In this document: one piece after another, positions 11,759-22,929 of the stretch | Numbering within the stretch: the first letter of the stretch is position 1 | Layout of the letters: each line of letters opens with the position of its first letter | Assembly: GCF_047948215.1 (NCBI RefSeq) | Contig: NC_134458.1 | Location: 137,376,536 to 137,440,535 of the forward strand | Direction: 5' to 3' | Length of the DNA stretch: 64,000 nucleotides | From: Lycorma delicatula | Lineage: Eukaryota; Arthropoda; Insecta; Hemiptera; Fulgoridae | Notes under the pieces: generated by a model | Told to the model about the DNA's origin: nothing | Databases searched by the model: none | The model's input: only the letters and a program-made list of their open reading frames with translations | Position numbers and translations under genes: made by a program

Positions 11759-11822
11759 GGTTTTTTACTGTTGTTTTCACAGAGTTAAACATTCAACTCT
11801 GTGAAAACAACAATAAAAAACC
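11759..11822. repeat. Long hairpin, 28-bp arms with one mismatch, 8-nt loop
   Basis: The inner 17 bp gttgttttcacagagtt (11770-11786) pairs perfectly with 11795-11811. The outer 11 bp (11759-11769 with 11812-11822) pairs with one mismatch. A partial tandem copy of the left arm (ttggttttttaacagtg) precedes it. Confidence 0.9.
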
Positions 11823-13171
11823 AGTTCACCCCCACTTTTCCCAGTAAGCCTGGCATAGAATGGTTGTTATTTTTGAAAATTTTCTGTCATTTTCAGAAGC
11901 GACTAGAGCCTAATGTCATGTTGCCTACAACCACTATTGTTATTACACTTTACATTCATTTAATCATTGCATAACCTAGTTTGCATGTAACAATATAAAA
12001 TTATATTACTGCATACTCTCAACAAAAATAAACTGAACATTAATTAAAATGCAGAAAATCAGTCTTAGAAATAGAATAATATGGAGAAAAAAATGCAATT
12101 ACATTTAAGGCATTTAAGGTATTCACTGTACTTTTGTTTAATCCTGTGCACCATTTTTAAATTTCACTTCTAAATACATGTGTAACTAATTTTAAAAAAA
12201 AACTTAAAAATAACATCATTATATCCCAGGATAGAACAGCAGCAGCAGTCACTGAAAATTGTCACAAGAGAAACTGAAGATGCTTTAAAATGTAAAAAAT
12301 GTTAAGTTTATTAATTTTTTCTCGATTAGTTTTTTTAAATTTTAATTAGGAAGTATATATATCAGTCAGTATCACTTCCTTATGGCAATGAAAAACAATC
12401 ATGATACTGATACAATACAAAATTAGGCTTTTTGTTATCAGTTATTGTAAAATTATAATGTTAGAACCAGGCAAATATTTTTTACAACATTAAGGAAATT
12501 TATTTATTTATTTTCTCTCTAATAACTGTATGGCTATGCTTTATTACAACTACCCTACTGTATGATAATAAATGAATTTTGCAATATGAAAAAATGTCTT
12601 TTCTGGCTAGGATAGAAAAGAAATAGATTTAATGGTAAGTTTATTAGTTCCAGTTTAGTATGAAATATAAAGAAAACCACAATTTTAACTAATATATTAT
12701 GTCGATTACTAATTTTTGCTAAATTTATCATTATGAAATAAAGTATTTATTTAAGTACTTTTCTCTAATCTATACATAATTATACATTACATAAGGTGAG
12801 AAAATCAAAATGTACTTGCCCACAAATTGACCAATTTAAATGAAAAGGCCACTCTAAAAACTATAAATAATCTTCCAATTATTCTTCAAAGATTTATTTT
12901 TATAAATCTGTAGCAAATTAAAAATAACTACCATCAAGTAATCATTTTTCTTCTGGTATTGACTGCTATAGTCATTAGTCGTTAAAAACAGAAATCAGTG
13001 AATTGCACCCGATGTTCTTAAACTTCAATAAACTATAACTTAGAGTTCGTTGAATATGACTTGTTGGAACCCTTTTTTTCCAGGATACTACTCCATGAGA
13101 CATCCCAGAGGTAACAGAATCATTAGATTGTAATGATCCAGTTCACTATCTTATCTAGAATAAAACCTCAA
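11823..13171. other. No gene seen
   Basis: AT-rich non-coding DNA without a recognisable element until the outer repeat terminus at 13172. Confidence 0.5.
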
Positions 13172-13238
13172 CTGCCAAAAAATAAAAAAAATAAATAAAT
13201 TGAAATAAAAAAATGACAATAAATCACACTAAAAAAAA

Positions 13239-13594
13239 GAAAACAATGTATGGAAATAAAGGGTTAAACATTGTTATGCAGTATTTAATTAAACAGAATA
13301 ATGGGTAACCAATCAACTTGCAGACAGTTTTAATTTGTTTAAATATATTTTTCATGTTGTAGAAACGGCAGGCATTTTAGTCTAATGATTAAATGCTCAC
13401 CAGATCTTACATCAATAAGAAAATTTTGTTGTTTTAATATAGGATAATTACTATTAAGAACTGTTTAATATAGAACAATTATTATTCAGAGCCGAGATTA
13501 TTATTCAGAGCTGAAAGTCGATTGGTCACCTAATATTCTATTTAATTAAATACTGCATAACGATGTTTAGTCCTTTATTTCCATACATTGTTTT
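13239..13594. repeat. Foldback MITE-like inverted repeat, about 80-bp arms
   Basis: 13239-13318 and 13516-13594 are inverted copies. Both contain caatgtatggaaataaag, gttatgcagtatttaatta and a ccaatc-act end. They differ at about one base in ten and enclose about 197 bp. It sits just inside the outer terminus of the composite element. Confidence 0.85.
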
Positions 13595-13599
13595 CCTTT

Positions 13600-14310
13600 T
13601 TACTTCCTTATACAAAGTAAAGGAAGGATTGTGATCATGAAAAATTTCAGTTTTCAGATTTCGATGGAAATATCAATTTTGACCATCCCTGAACCTATAC
13701 TGACTAGTTTTGGCATGACGTCTGTATGTACATATGTATCTCAAATAACTCAAAAACAATTAGCCATAGGATGTTGAAATTTTGGATTTAGGACTGTTGT
13801 AACATCTAGTTGTGTACCTCCCATTTTGACTGCAATCAACTGGATCAAGAGTGTCCAAAAAAGCTCAAAATCAAAAAAATTTGGATTATGGACTTTTTCT
13901 TAACTGCGGTAATAAGCCCTCATTGAGAACTTTTCAGTCATATATCATAAGTGGTACTTATTTTTATTGGTTCCAGAGTAATAGCCAAATAAAATTTTAA
14001 TTAATGAAATATTTGCATCTTACAAGGGGAAGGCACATCGGTTCAAATAGACTTCATCTCCTTTGTTTTTTTTAAACTTTTTATTTAATTTAAATACGAG
14101 TATATTGATTTATTAATAATTATTAACCTCTGATTATAAAAAAAAAGTTACAATAAATAATAATTCAATAATAACAATAAAAAAAAAATATGAAAAAATA
14201 TCAGACGTTATTAATGAAATAAAATTTTATGTACTTTTCATTTTAAAAACATGTGTGTAATTTATTAGGCAAATAGGCATACAAGGAAGTCATGTGGTGT
14301 CCACATCAGA
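13600..14310 (+). repeat. Repeat unit copy B
   Basis: Inverted counterpart of 9557-10190. It starts with cttccttatacaaagtaaag, an imperfect palindrome around 13602-13626. The far end carries tacaaggaagt near 14290, giving inverted ends of the form acttccttrta. Homology with copy A continues about 25 bp past that. Confidence 0.8.
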
Positions 14311-14541
14311 TTTTTTTAGTTTGATTTATTGTTGTTTTTTTAGTTCAATTTATTTACTTTTTGGCAGCCGTGTTTTTTTAATTTTTATAATTGTTTTTAT
14401 TATTTAATACTTTTTAGTGATCATTGAGAAAAATTCACAATTTGAAAATTTATGGATGTAATGTATTTAACATACCGAGTCAAATGAGGAAACTGTAAAT
14501 ATTTCAATTTATTTATTTAATTGGCATATACCAATTTAAAC

Positions 14542-14959
14542 TTACAGATTTCTCAAGCAGTTGAGTTCCTCAAGAGACTTTTTATTGTGCGGATTATACA
14601 GTAATTTTCTGGGATCCAAAAAACTAATAGCGCTAAACTCTCCAATTGTCTCACACAACTCACTGCTACATAGGCCTGGCCCTTGGCAAAGATGTGAGTG
14701 CTCAGATCTACAACAGCTCTATCTCGGGTAGTCCTTGTAGTTTATGCACCATCACAGCCCAGCACAATATTAGTGGCAGCATATGCCGTTCCACTTTGCC
14801 CTGTTCTCCGTAAAGCATCAAATTCAACAAATTTCGATCAAATTCGGGCTTGATCCTCAATCTGATGCCAACAGCATTACCTCTAATCGTACTGTTATCA
14901 AACTCTACAAAGACTGTTTGTGGGAGGAAACTCATAAGTCTCGGCGTAGCACAGGCCAC
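14542..14959 (-). pseudogene. Helitron helicase C-terminal relic
   Basis: The translation holds VFVEFDNSTI, then RHMLPLILCWAVMVHKLQG, the motif V-like LPL-WA--HK-QG of Pif1-type helicases in Helitrons. In other frames come VVDLSTHIFAKGQAYVAVS and CVRQLESLALL, which is motif VI (KGQAYVALSRVRS-type), and finally NKKSLEELNCLRNL before TAA at 14542-14544. At least two frame changes separate these parts. The usual R in the ALSRVR box reads C here, which would weaken ATP hydrolysis. Only the last 140 or so residues of a protein of well over 1,000 remain, and no Rep nuclease is seen. Confidence 0.82.
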
Positions 14960-17377
14960 ACGACTTTTCTGAGTATATCAGTAAATTTATGTTCTGGTTT
15001 GGTTCCATCATGATTTTGTATTATACTAACAAATACCCATTTGAATTTTGAAAATCAGAAGATTGGTTGCAAAGATATAACATTTTTGAATAACCATGAT
15101 CTGTTAAATCAAGAGTGAACCTGATGCATGCAAAAAGTTAGCCTTCAACCTTCTAACAAATACCCCATTTAAATTTTGAAAATTGGACGATTGTTTGCAG
15201 AAATATTATAAGAGCACCTCCCATAACACTGCCCAATGGACACCATGTTTGTTACCAGTTGATGGTGATGATTGGTCTAGCCTAGTGCAAGGTGCTCACA
15301 TCACCATTCTAGCCTCACATGCAGTCACCACAGGATGCCTGTTATTATTAAACAGAAATTTTTTTAAATTTATTTAATATTATTTTATTTAATGTAAATT
15401 TAATACTATTTTTTTTTTTTGTAATATTATTCATTCAATTGATTTGAATCATTTAGTTCAAACCCAGCTAACACAGTGACAGAGATTCACAGTTCACAAT
15501 TCATTAAAGTTTGTGCTTCAACCAGTAAATCTCCACTACTACATTTATGAAATATACATATTTATATAGCCTATGACCCTCCTAGAAACATAAGGATTCC
15601 AATGCGGAGTCATACATCTAAATTGGTTCAGCCATTGAGCTGCTATAGTGGAACACATACATACACCCTAAAAACATTACACTCCTTTTTTGGCAGTTGT
15701 GTAAAACAAGAACTTAAAGTCTTTCCCAAAACTGGCACGTAGTTAACCTTTAATCTGTTGTAAACTTGAAAGTTGAAATTTAATAAAGAAAATTTTTTAA
15801 ATGGTTTCCAAATTTTAGTTTATTTTTAAGTTTTCATTATTTTATTTTATTTTTATTTAAAACATGCATAGGTTTAAAAATGATGTCATCTGTATGAAAA
15901 AAAACCATATTGTGGAAAATCTTGATAAAAATAGATAAAGGAATGAAAAGAACCAACTTAGAGACTCTCATGAATGCAATAATATATATTATTTATTATC
16001 TAAGTTAGCTTGCACAAAATCAATATTGCAAAAATTATATAAGAAATATTTAGAAGCATTCTTTATATATATATATATATATATATTATAATAATACTAC
16101 CTAAATTCAGTAGCTAGAAATAAACAAATCTCTTCACTTCAACTGTATCAATGATAAACTCACAAGTAAAATTATATATTAATGATTTTATTACATAATT
16201 AGTTATGAGTAAAACTTGTGAAACTAAAAATCTAACTTGCAAAGATCTATAAGTGATTATTGGCAGCAGATTTTGAAAATCTAGAATCCAACACCAGTAG
16301 AACTTATTTTTGTAGTAGGGAACTAATAGCTCATGTGATTTTATTATATTTTTTTTAATTTAAAATCAAAGAAAGGCAAATTCTGTTATTCAGTATTTAA
16401 CAAGAAAACATCAAAGGCAATAATAAGTTTTTTTTAATTATAATAATCAGCTTTGAAAAAAATTATATAATGTTAATTTGAAAGTACGTTATTTATAATA
16501 CAGTAAATTCTGTACAGATCTTATACATTGTCAATTTAATAAAATACATTGACATTAAATTTAAAAAGGGGTGTTTTTAGATTAAATTTTTTTGAGCTAA
16601 ACAATTTTCTCTATAACTGGGATTCAGTTCTGGGATTCAATCTTTTTTCATTTTTGTTGTCAAAAATATACAAAATCATCAATTTTGTCCCATAATTTGT
16701 GTTCTAAAAATCCCACTAATCTCATTTCATCATTGGAGCAGAATCAGGGCAAAATTTTATTTTAGGCGTCAAAAATAAAGTGTTTTCAAACCTATGATTA
16801 TGATTTTTTTTTATTTTCACCAATATTATATATCCTGAAATCTATTTCTGCTTCTTAGTGAGGCACTTGGAAAAGATCAAAGGAATTTTCCTTTGAATTA
16901 CTTTTAAAGTATTTTAATTTTCATTTAGCATGTTGGCTACTGTGAGGATTGCCTGTAATCCTCAACTCTTGTTCACTGGTTCCCAATGAATTTCATAGTA
17001 ACATTAATCAGGTACCAAACCTAATAACTGTTCAAAATTGATAAGAAAACTTTTTTTATCACTTACTAAAAAAAACTTTTTTTATCACTAACTTTTTTTT
17101 ACACCATGTGAAAGGTAAAAAATATTAAAAACAATGAAAAATAATGTGAGATAGCCGGCATTCCTCACGGTAAACCAGTAAAGAATTATTTTTTGTATAC
17201 CATGAGGGTTGCCAGTAATCCTCATTAAAAAGATTATAAACAAATTGAACAAGAAGATACAAAATTATGCAATGTTTTTTAAGCAATTATAACAATATTT
17301 TAGTTTTATAGACAGTTTCATTACAAATATTTTTTGTGAAACATGTTAAGCACATAAATTTTTACAGATGTTGTGCT
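14960..17377. other. No gene seen; TA microsatellite at 16064-16088
   Basis: AT-rich DNA with a (TA)n tract at 16064-16088. At 16950-17230 there are three degenerate copies of a short symmetric motif (tgaggattgcctgtaatcct type), probably subterminal sequence of the adjacent piggyBac element. Confidence 0.5.
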
Positions 17378-19076
17378 TCATTGAGACACATTTGACCATT
17401 TTTTTTTCTGAGCAATGTCTCTTCCTTTTTCAGCGATGTCTGCATAACAGTATACCCAACTTCTCCTAATGCAATGATTTTTTTTGTCCTTTTCTGGTTT
17501 TATGAGGATATGTTTCTCATCAACTGTTTTCTTGTTTATTTCATTAGTTGAATCTCCATTTTGATCAATTCCCAGTATTCGAAGGACTAATTCTCCTCTA
17601 AACTCAGCAATAGATTTTTGTTTTCCTTGGAAATGGTTATAAATTAAAGATGCATTTACAACAGATGTATTTAATAATACTTCAAATGCCACCTTATGGT
17701 ACCACCTAATTGTTTTATGGAGTGGTGAAAAGTAATTAGTCATTTGATCTGATAAGTCAATTACCTGCTTACCTTTATCGTACTCTATTATGGCTGCAGG
17801 TTTTGTGACAGGTTCTCCTGATCTATTAATTTTACCAGTTAGTTTCGTTTATAATGTGCGTTTTATGGTAAGAAAGTAGACAGCACGCCTATCCTTCCAA
17901 TTTGCAACTACAATTTCACTTGAATTTTGTTTCCCAACTATTTCCTTTTTTAATTTTTTGCTGAATTAATTGTGTAGGTAAAAATTTTTGGTTGCTTCAA
18001 AGTGTGTCTACCAAAGGAATATTCATTTGGATCAATGAATTTTCTAATGGCACGATGTATAATAATTGTTACAAATTTTGGTGCAACCTTCAAACAAAAT
18101 CTTTTCTGCTAGTTTTAGTACAACATTTCCTGCAACACCTCCACTATTTGTTACCAGGAATTTTTCCTGAATATACTGCAGTTTGTAATGTACACCCAAC
18201 AGGATTGAATAATTTAAACATTTTAATTCCATGTTTATGAGTCTTGTTTGGTAAATATTGCAAAAACAGTAATCTTCCTCTGAAAGGGATCATACTCTCA
18301 TTGGCAGCAACTATCTCTCCTGGGGTGTATTCACTAACAAACCTTTCATGAATCATAGCAAGCACATTTTGTATTTTGTACAACCTATCATAAGTTGCTG
18401 GTCTGTTTTCTATAAAATAAACAAATCTCAGAATCAATTGAAACCTGTTGTGACTCATCACCTTTAGTATGATACAGTTTTTATACAGGACATTGGTAGA
18501 CCAATAATCAGATATCTTGGGATATTTAACTACCCCTATATATATATATATATGATAATTGCAAAGAATTTCCACATTTCTTCTTCACATGTATTATTCC
18601 ACTTCAACTGAGAACGATTGTCTCTATTATTCTGTAAATAATTTAGGACATCTTTATTGGTTTCTGCAACTATCATTTTTAATATTCGAGTAGTAAAAAA
18701 TTATTTATAAACTTGAACTATCAACAAATTGTCTTTATTATGTGGAGAACTTTTGTAATAATTATAATTTTTCCTGCCAGAAAAATTTATATGTAAAGGT
18801 AATTTACCAGCTTCAACTTGCTGCCATTCATCTAGAAATGGGTGTGAGTGAGGTTGTGTAATAGTAGTGTCATGTAAACTATCATTATTAGCATATGCTG
18901 ATGAAGAGTTTGATAATAAATCTTCTTCAACTGGCTAGAATTCTGAACCAGATATAGAAAATAAACTCCCTTCATCATCACTCTCTTGAAGAACAGATAA
19001 AGAGTTCATTATCTCATAATACCTTACTAGGCCATTTCCTGTTTGTAACTGCACTATAACCTGGTTTAGGATCCAT
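17378..19076 (-). pseudogene. piggyBac transposase pseudogene (PGBD4-like)
   Basis: The N-terminus reads MDPKPGYSAVTNRKWPSK (ATG 19074-19076). Fragments in several frames follow. EEEMWKFF, then VVKYPKISDYWSTNVLYKN and MSHNRFQLILRFVYF mark the start of the DDE_Tnp_1_7 domain. YTPGEIVAANESMIPFRGR carries the first catalytic site, but the expected Asp is Asn here (AAT, minus-strand codon at 18300-18302). NKTHKHGIKMFKL follows. The C-terminal part has QMTNYFSPLHKTIRWYHK and FEVLLNTSVVNA, the usual end of the catalytic core. A TA microsatellite (18537-18553) expanded inside the frame. Several frameshifts and the Asp loss make it inactive. Confidence 0.9.
18537..18553. repeat. TA microsatellite inside the piggyBac pseudogene
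   Basis: About 17 bp of alternating T and A. It replaces the usual short hydrophobic linker before the PKISDYWS segment with IYIYI. Confidence 0.85.
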
Positions 19077-20224
19077 ATTTTAAAAAAAAAGATTGTTCAA
19101 TAATATAAAAAACAGCTAATAAATACCCTTTACTTTTAAAATACCTATTATCACAATAAAGTATATATTAGAACACCAACCTAAAATTCAAAAAAGTATC
19201 ACTAACTTTTCATCACTAAATTATCAATTTCTTTAAGGTCGGTTTACAATATATTATAGGCTGAAAATGCTAAATTAGCCTAACAGTAGCTGTTATCTAC
19301 TGCATTAGAAATACTCCACACAAAACTAAATGAAAAATAGCACAAAATAAACTCCAAAATAGAATGAAGATAAAACATGTTACATAGACATATACTAAAG
19401 GGTTTCCTAGCCACTTTAAGATAGGCATCTACAACAAACAGGTCTTTTTAAACTGATTTTTGGAAATACCATTTCAATTGATTTTGAAAGAAAGTGATTG
19501 CTCATTTGTAAAAAATGTTACACTTTTACTCTCATGCTGATCAACAAACTTAAATATTCTTAAAACTTTAAACTCAAAGAATTTAAATTACTGAACATAT
19601 TTTCAGCCTACACTGTCATAAAATTATGCTTTTTGTTACTCGAATAAACATAATTTTTGTTACACCATTTAATACAATTAGAAGGGTTTGTTAAAAGTAT
19701 GAAAGAGGTTGTGAAAGCTTGCACTGATGAAAATATTAAGAAAATTTCATTTTAATACATATACGTATATATATATACAAATTGTGTTAAACAATACCAA
19801 TTTTGGTTTAAATAAACAACTAAATCTTTATTCTGATCGGAATATAAAAACACATAATGAAGATCATGTCAACATAAAATAAATTGTAAATATAAAAATA
19901 AATGATAAGATAAAAAAATAGATTTATTTTAAGTCTATATTAATTAATACCAACACATGGAATAATGTTAAATAGTTCACAATTTGGAAGTTGCAAGTGA
20001 AAATTATTTAAGGCATATATTTATGTACACGTTGAATGGGATGCAGTATAATAAGACCAGTTCTCATAAGCTGAAGTATTGTGTTCAGTTGCACAACCAG
20101 TTTCGTTGTAAGGTTTGGTAAAGTTAGATATTGTTATTTTTTAAGAATAAATGACCTTTCTTTTTAGCAAAGATTGCACATTCATAAACATAATATCAAG
20201 AATAAGTTATATATATTTTTTTTA
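19077..20224. other. No gene seen
   Basis: AT-rich DNA. The 5' end of the piggyBac element should lie in the first few hundred bases, but I could not identify a TTAA-flanked terminus. Confidence 0.45.
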
Positions 20225-20800
20225 AATATAGGTCTTCTTGATTCACACTTATGGATAACAGTTACTTTGCTGACAGCCCATTTTTGAATCTTTAAAACTC
20301 ATTCTGACTTTTTGAGGGAATCTGTAGAGATGACATTGTACTTTATGCAAGAATATTTTTTAATATTTTATAATAATTACAAGCTTAGCATTTTATTAAG
20401 ACACTTTAGCGCAAAAAAGTATGGCTTGATTTTGTTACAAATGAAATCAATCTAATCATCCCATGAGAACTTGTCATCTAATAAAACTCCCAGAGATTTT
20501 GCTTTGTGGGTAACAGAAATACTATCATTATCATTAATGGGAATTCTATCCATGAAATCAGCCATATTATATTTATCTGAGCATCACAATGCAATATTTT
20601 TACCAATATTTAAAATTTGATAGTTCAAATTTAGCCAGTGAATAATTTTTTTGAGTTGATATCACACAATCTTCAATTCCTTTTAAATATTCATCTTTAG
20701 ATATAAACACACTTGTGTAATGTATGAAAAGGGTTACAATGGATTTTCTTAAGATTTTAAGGGAGGTCATTAATAAAAAAAGCAAGGGAACATGAAAAAA
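20225..20800 (-). pseudogene. LINE reverse-transcriptase relic (jockey-like)
   Basis: The minus strand reads LLMTSLKILRKSIVTLFIHYTS, a decayed form of the FINDLP to LFADDTS segment around the catalytic YADD/FADD box; the two Asp residues are gone. It continues with DKYNMADFMDRIPINDN, AKSLGVLLDDKFSWDD and FICNKIKPYFFALKCL, the post-catalytic thumb typical of jockey-like LINEs, and KIQKWAV. The pieces need frame changes and skip stops. About 190 residues remain. Confidence 0.78.
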
Positions 20801-21780
20801 AATCAGTTTATTTAGTATATTTTGAAATAATTATTATATTTCATTTCTTCTATTACAGAAAAAATGAAATATAGTAGTTATTTTCCAATTAGACTTAAGT
20901 CCAACATTTTACAAATTAAATTCAGGTTTTGCAATATCACATATGCATTTTATCATTTTATTAAAAATATTTCTTTAGCTACAATATGTTACATAAAACA
21001 AGCAAGAAAATATGATTCAACTATTGTAACTAATCTGGGTAGACAAAGTCTAAAATTTTTTAGCCTAATTCTGCTTATAATGCATCATATAATATGTTTC
21101 ATACCATATATTAATAGAAATAGATTTAATTTATTATTTCTCTTCCACCTAATTAGCATCTACTACCAAAATTATCTTGTTACCAAATGACCCTATTGGC
21201 AATCAACCCTCAACCTATCAATTTATTAAACACATACATTTTTACTTTGTGTACAATCATGATGACATACAAATGGATGACCTTTGAATTTCTACTTTAT
21301 TTTTATTTATTGCAGTAATTTGCTATTATTGTATATAACTACACGTGTAAGTATCATTCTCTTTATCTAGTAAAACCAACAATCCTCTCTGTAATAGTGT
21401 ACCATAATTTTAAGTTTGTTAAATGCAAATAATTCATTAAACCTTTGCATAACATAAGTTTATCAAATCTAAAAAAACTGGACCATAATTAATATAGACT
21501 ATTTAATTATTATTTATGTATCATATTATTATTACCAATAACCCCATTTTAATATAACAATATTCACACAATAATAATAATAATAATAATACTGTATGAA
21601 AGTTTATTCTACCCACAGTATCAAACAACATTCTAGAAATCAAAGATGGCTATTTTTTTTAAAAATCACAAATAGTTTCTGTCATTCATCGCATTAAAAA
21701 CCAGATCAAATTGAAGTAAGGTTTATTTTATGATATAACAGCGTTAGATACCTTTAAAAAAATTAATTCAGCTCTTACTT
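20801..21780. other. No gene seen; AAT microsatellite at 21571-21590
   Basis: AT-rich. The 108-codon open frame at 20864-21190 has a biased, membrane-like composition of the kind AT-rich DNA throws up by chance. An (ATA)n tract lies at 21571-21590. Confidence 0.5.
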
Positions 21781-21782
21781 AC

Positions 21783-22352
21783 CGGGTTGAATTATTTAAA
21801 ATTGAATTTGTAAAATGTAAACCGCCGAAACGTTCCCGCCGTCCATAATTAGCGACTCCTCAACACTCTGCTGTAAAGAGATTTTGTACAAACGACGTTA
21901 AGTAGCCAGTATAAGATAAATACTTCAAGACGTAAGAAAATTGTTACCACTGAAAATTATCAAATAATTAAGATCAGAAGCTATGATTAAAGTAATAACA
22001 AAAAATAAATTCATTAGTTTTACTCAAAGATGTAACTACTATTAATTTAATAGTTAACTTAAATTTCCATTGTTTTATTTAGAAAATTATTTTCTTTTAT
22101 AAGTTTTCTACACTGAATTTAATAGGTACCCAGTTTAAGATATTCCCAAAGAGGTAAAAATATTCGTACTCGATTGCTCGAATGTAATTGTCTATAACTA
22201 CGATAGATATCAGTTCAGTATCTGTTTTCATGTTACGGTAACCTTGTAATGTGTGTTGTACGTTGAGGTTAAGTAGAATAATGTAGTTATTTTAAGTTTC
22301 ATTATAAATTCATTTGTTTATTAATTCTGATATTAATTTTTTTGTAATAATA
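21783..22352. promoter_or_regulatory. Probable promoter and 5' leader of C1D, possibly divergent
   Basis: A locally GC-richer patch lies 450-570 bp before the C1D start codon. It contains ttcccgcc (21833-21840), a match to the E2F core. On the minus strand a consensus splice donor (ccg|gtaagt) falls at 21782/21783, and a 16-codon frame starting MDGGNVSA runs at 21796-21846. This could be the first exon of a divergent minus-strand transcript. I found no downstream exon for it. Confidence 0.35.
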
Positions 22353-22814
22353 ATGTCAAATGAAAGTAATAATTCATCAACGAGTAACAACTCGTCGAAC
22401 CATAACTTCTTAGACAAACGTTTGATTGCAACATTGGCAAAATTAAATTCTCGTTTAAATGGTATTAAAGAATTGCTAGATAAGTGTTTTGAAAACGATC
22501 TGTATAGTAATGCCTCACATGCTGATCGTGTTACGTATGATTTATTTCTTGCGTATGCAAGTACGTCGTTATTTTGGACTTACCTCCGTACATTAGGTAT
22601 TGATCCTCATCAACACCCAGTAAAGCAGGAAGTAGAGCGTATTAAATCTTATATGACAAAGGCAAAAACTGTGCACGACAGACATTTAAGACCAAAAATT
22701 GATCAACCTGCATCTAAAAGGTTTGTTAGAAATGCATTATGGACACCTTCAGAAAATGAAAATATTGCCAATGAGGAATCCAGGAAAAGAAAAAGGGACA
22801 AAGATGTTGCTTAA
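22353..22814 (+). CDS. C1D: C1D nuclear nucleic-acid-binding protein, exosome cofactor
   Basis: An intact single-exon gene of 153 codons. Family role: C1D (yeast Rrp47/Lrp1) binds the Rrp6 exosome subunit and supports nuclear processing of rRNA and small structured RNAs; it also binds nucleic acids. Seen here: a Ser/Asn-rich leader (residues 1-17), then the Sas10/Utp3/C1D helical domain with RVTYDLFLAYASTSLFWTYL (about 56-75) and HPVKQEVERIKSYM (about 85-98), the family's best conserved segment. KRFVRNALW (about 121-129) and a basic RKRKRDK tail follow, probably a nuclear signal. The length fits the family (about 140). I chose ATG 22353 rather than 22314 because homology and the usual polar start follow it. 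Lack of introns may mean a compact gene or a retained retrocopy, but the frame is undamaged and AATAAA signals follow. Confidence 0.93.
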   Translation: MSNESNNSSTSNNSSNHNFLDKRLIATLAKLNSRLNGIKELLDKCFENDLYSNASHADRVTYDLFLAYASTSLFWTYLRTLGIDPHQHPVKQEVERIKSYMTKAKTVHDRHLRPKIDQPASKRFVRNALWTPSENENIANEESRKRKRDKDVA

Positions 22815-22878
22815 ACCTTCCACAGGTTTATATTGATTTTGTTAAAATACTGACATTTTTTTAACAATAATTTAATTT

Positions 22879-22927
22879 AATAAATATAAAAGGACGCTCT
22901 TATTTTTGTAAATGTACCATAAATAAA
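22879..22927 (+). terminator. Candidate polyadenylation signals of C1D
   Basis: AATAAA occurs at 22879-22884 and 22922-22927, 65 and 108 bp past the stop codon. A T/G-rich stretch (gtgtttcttcatttttagttg region) follows the second. Confidence 0.5.
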
Positions 22928-22929
22928 TT

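Larger units (their letters stand above)
13172..14367. mobile_element. Composite element with about 65-bp inverted termini
   Basis: The left end ctgccaaaaa at 13172 and its inverted counterpart tttttggcag ending at 14367 begin related arms of about 65 bp (13172-13238 and about 14300-14367), both A/T-rich with caataaatca in common. Enclosed are a foldback element (13239-13594) and repeat unit copy B (about 13600-14310). No coding capacity and no clear target duplication. Either one large non-autonomous transposon or a nest. Confidence 0.65.

Noticed and set aside
20864..21190. 108-codon plus-strand open frame
   Set aside because: Ile/Tyr/Phe/Asn-rich composition, no recognisable motif; typical chance frame in AT-rich DNA.
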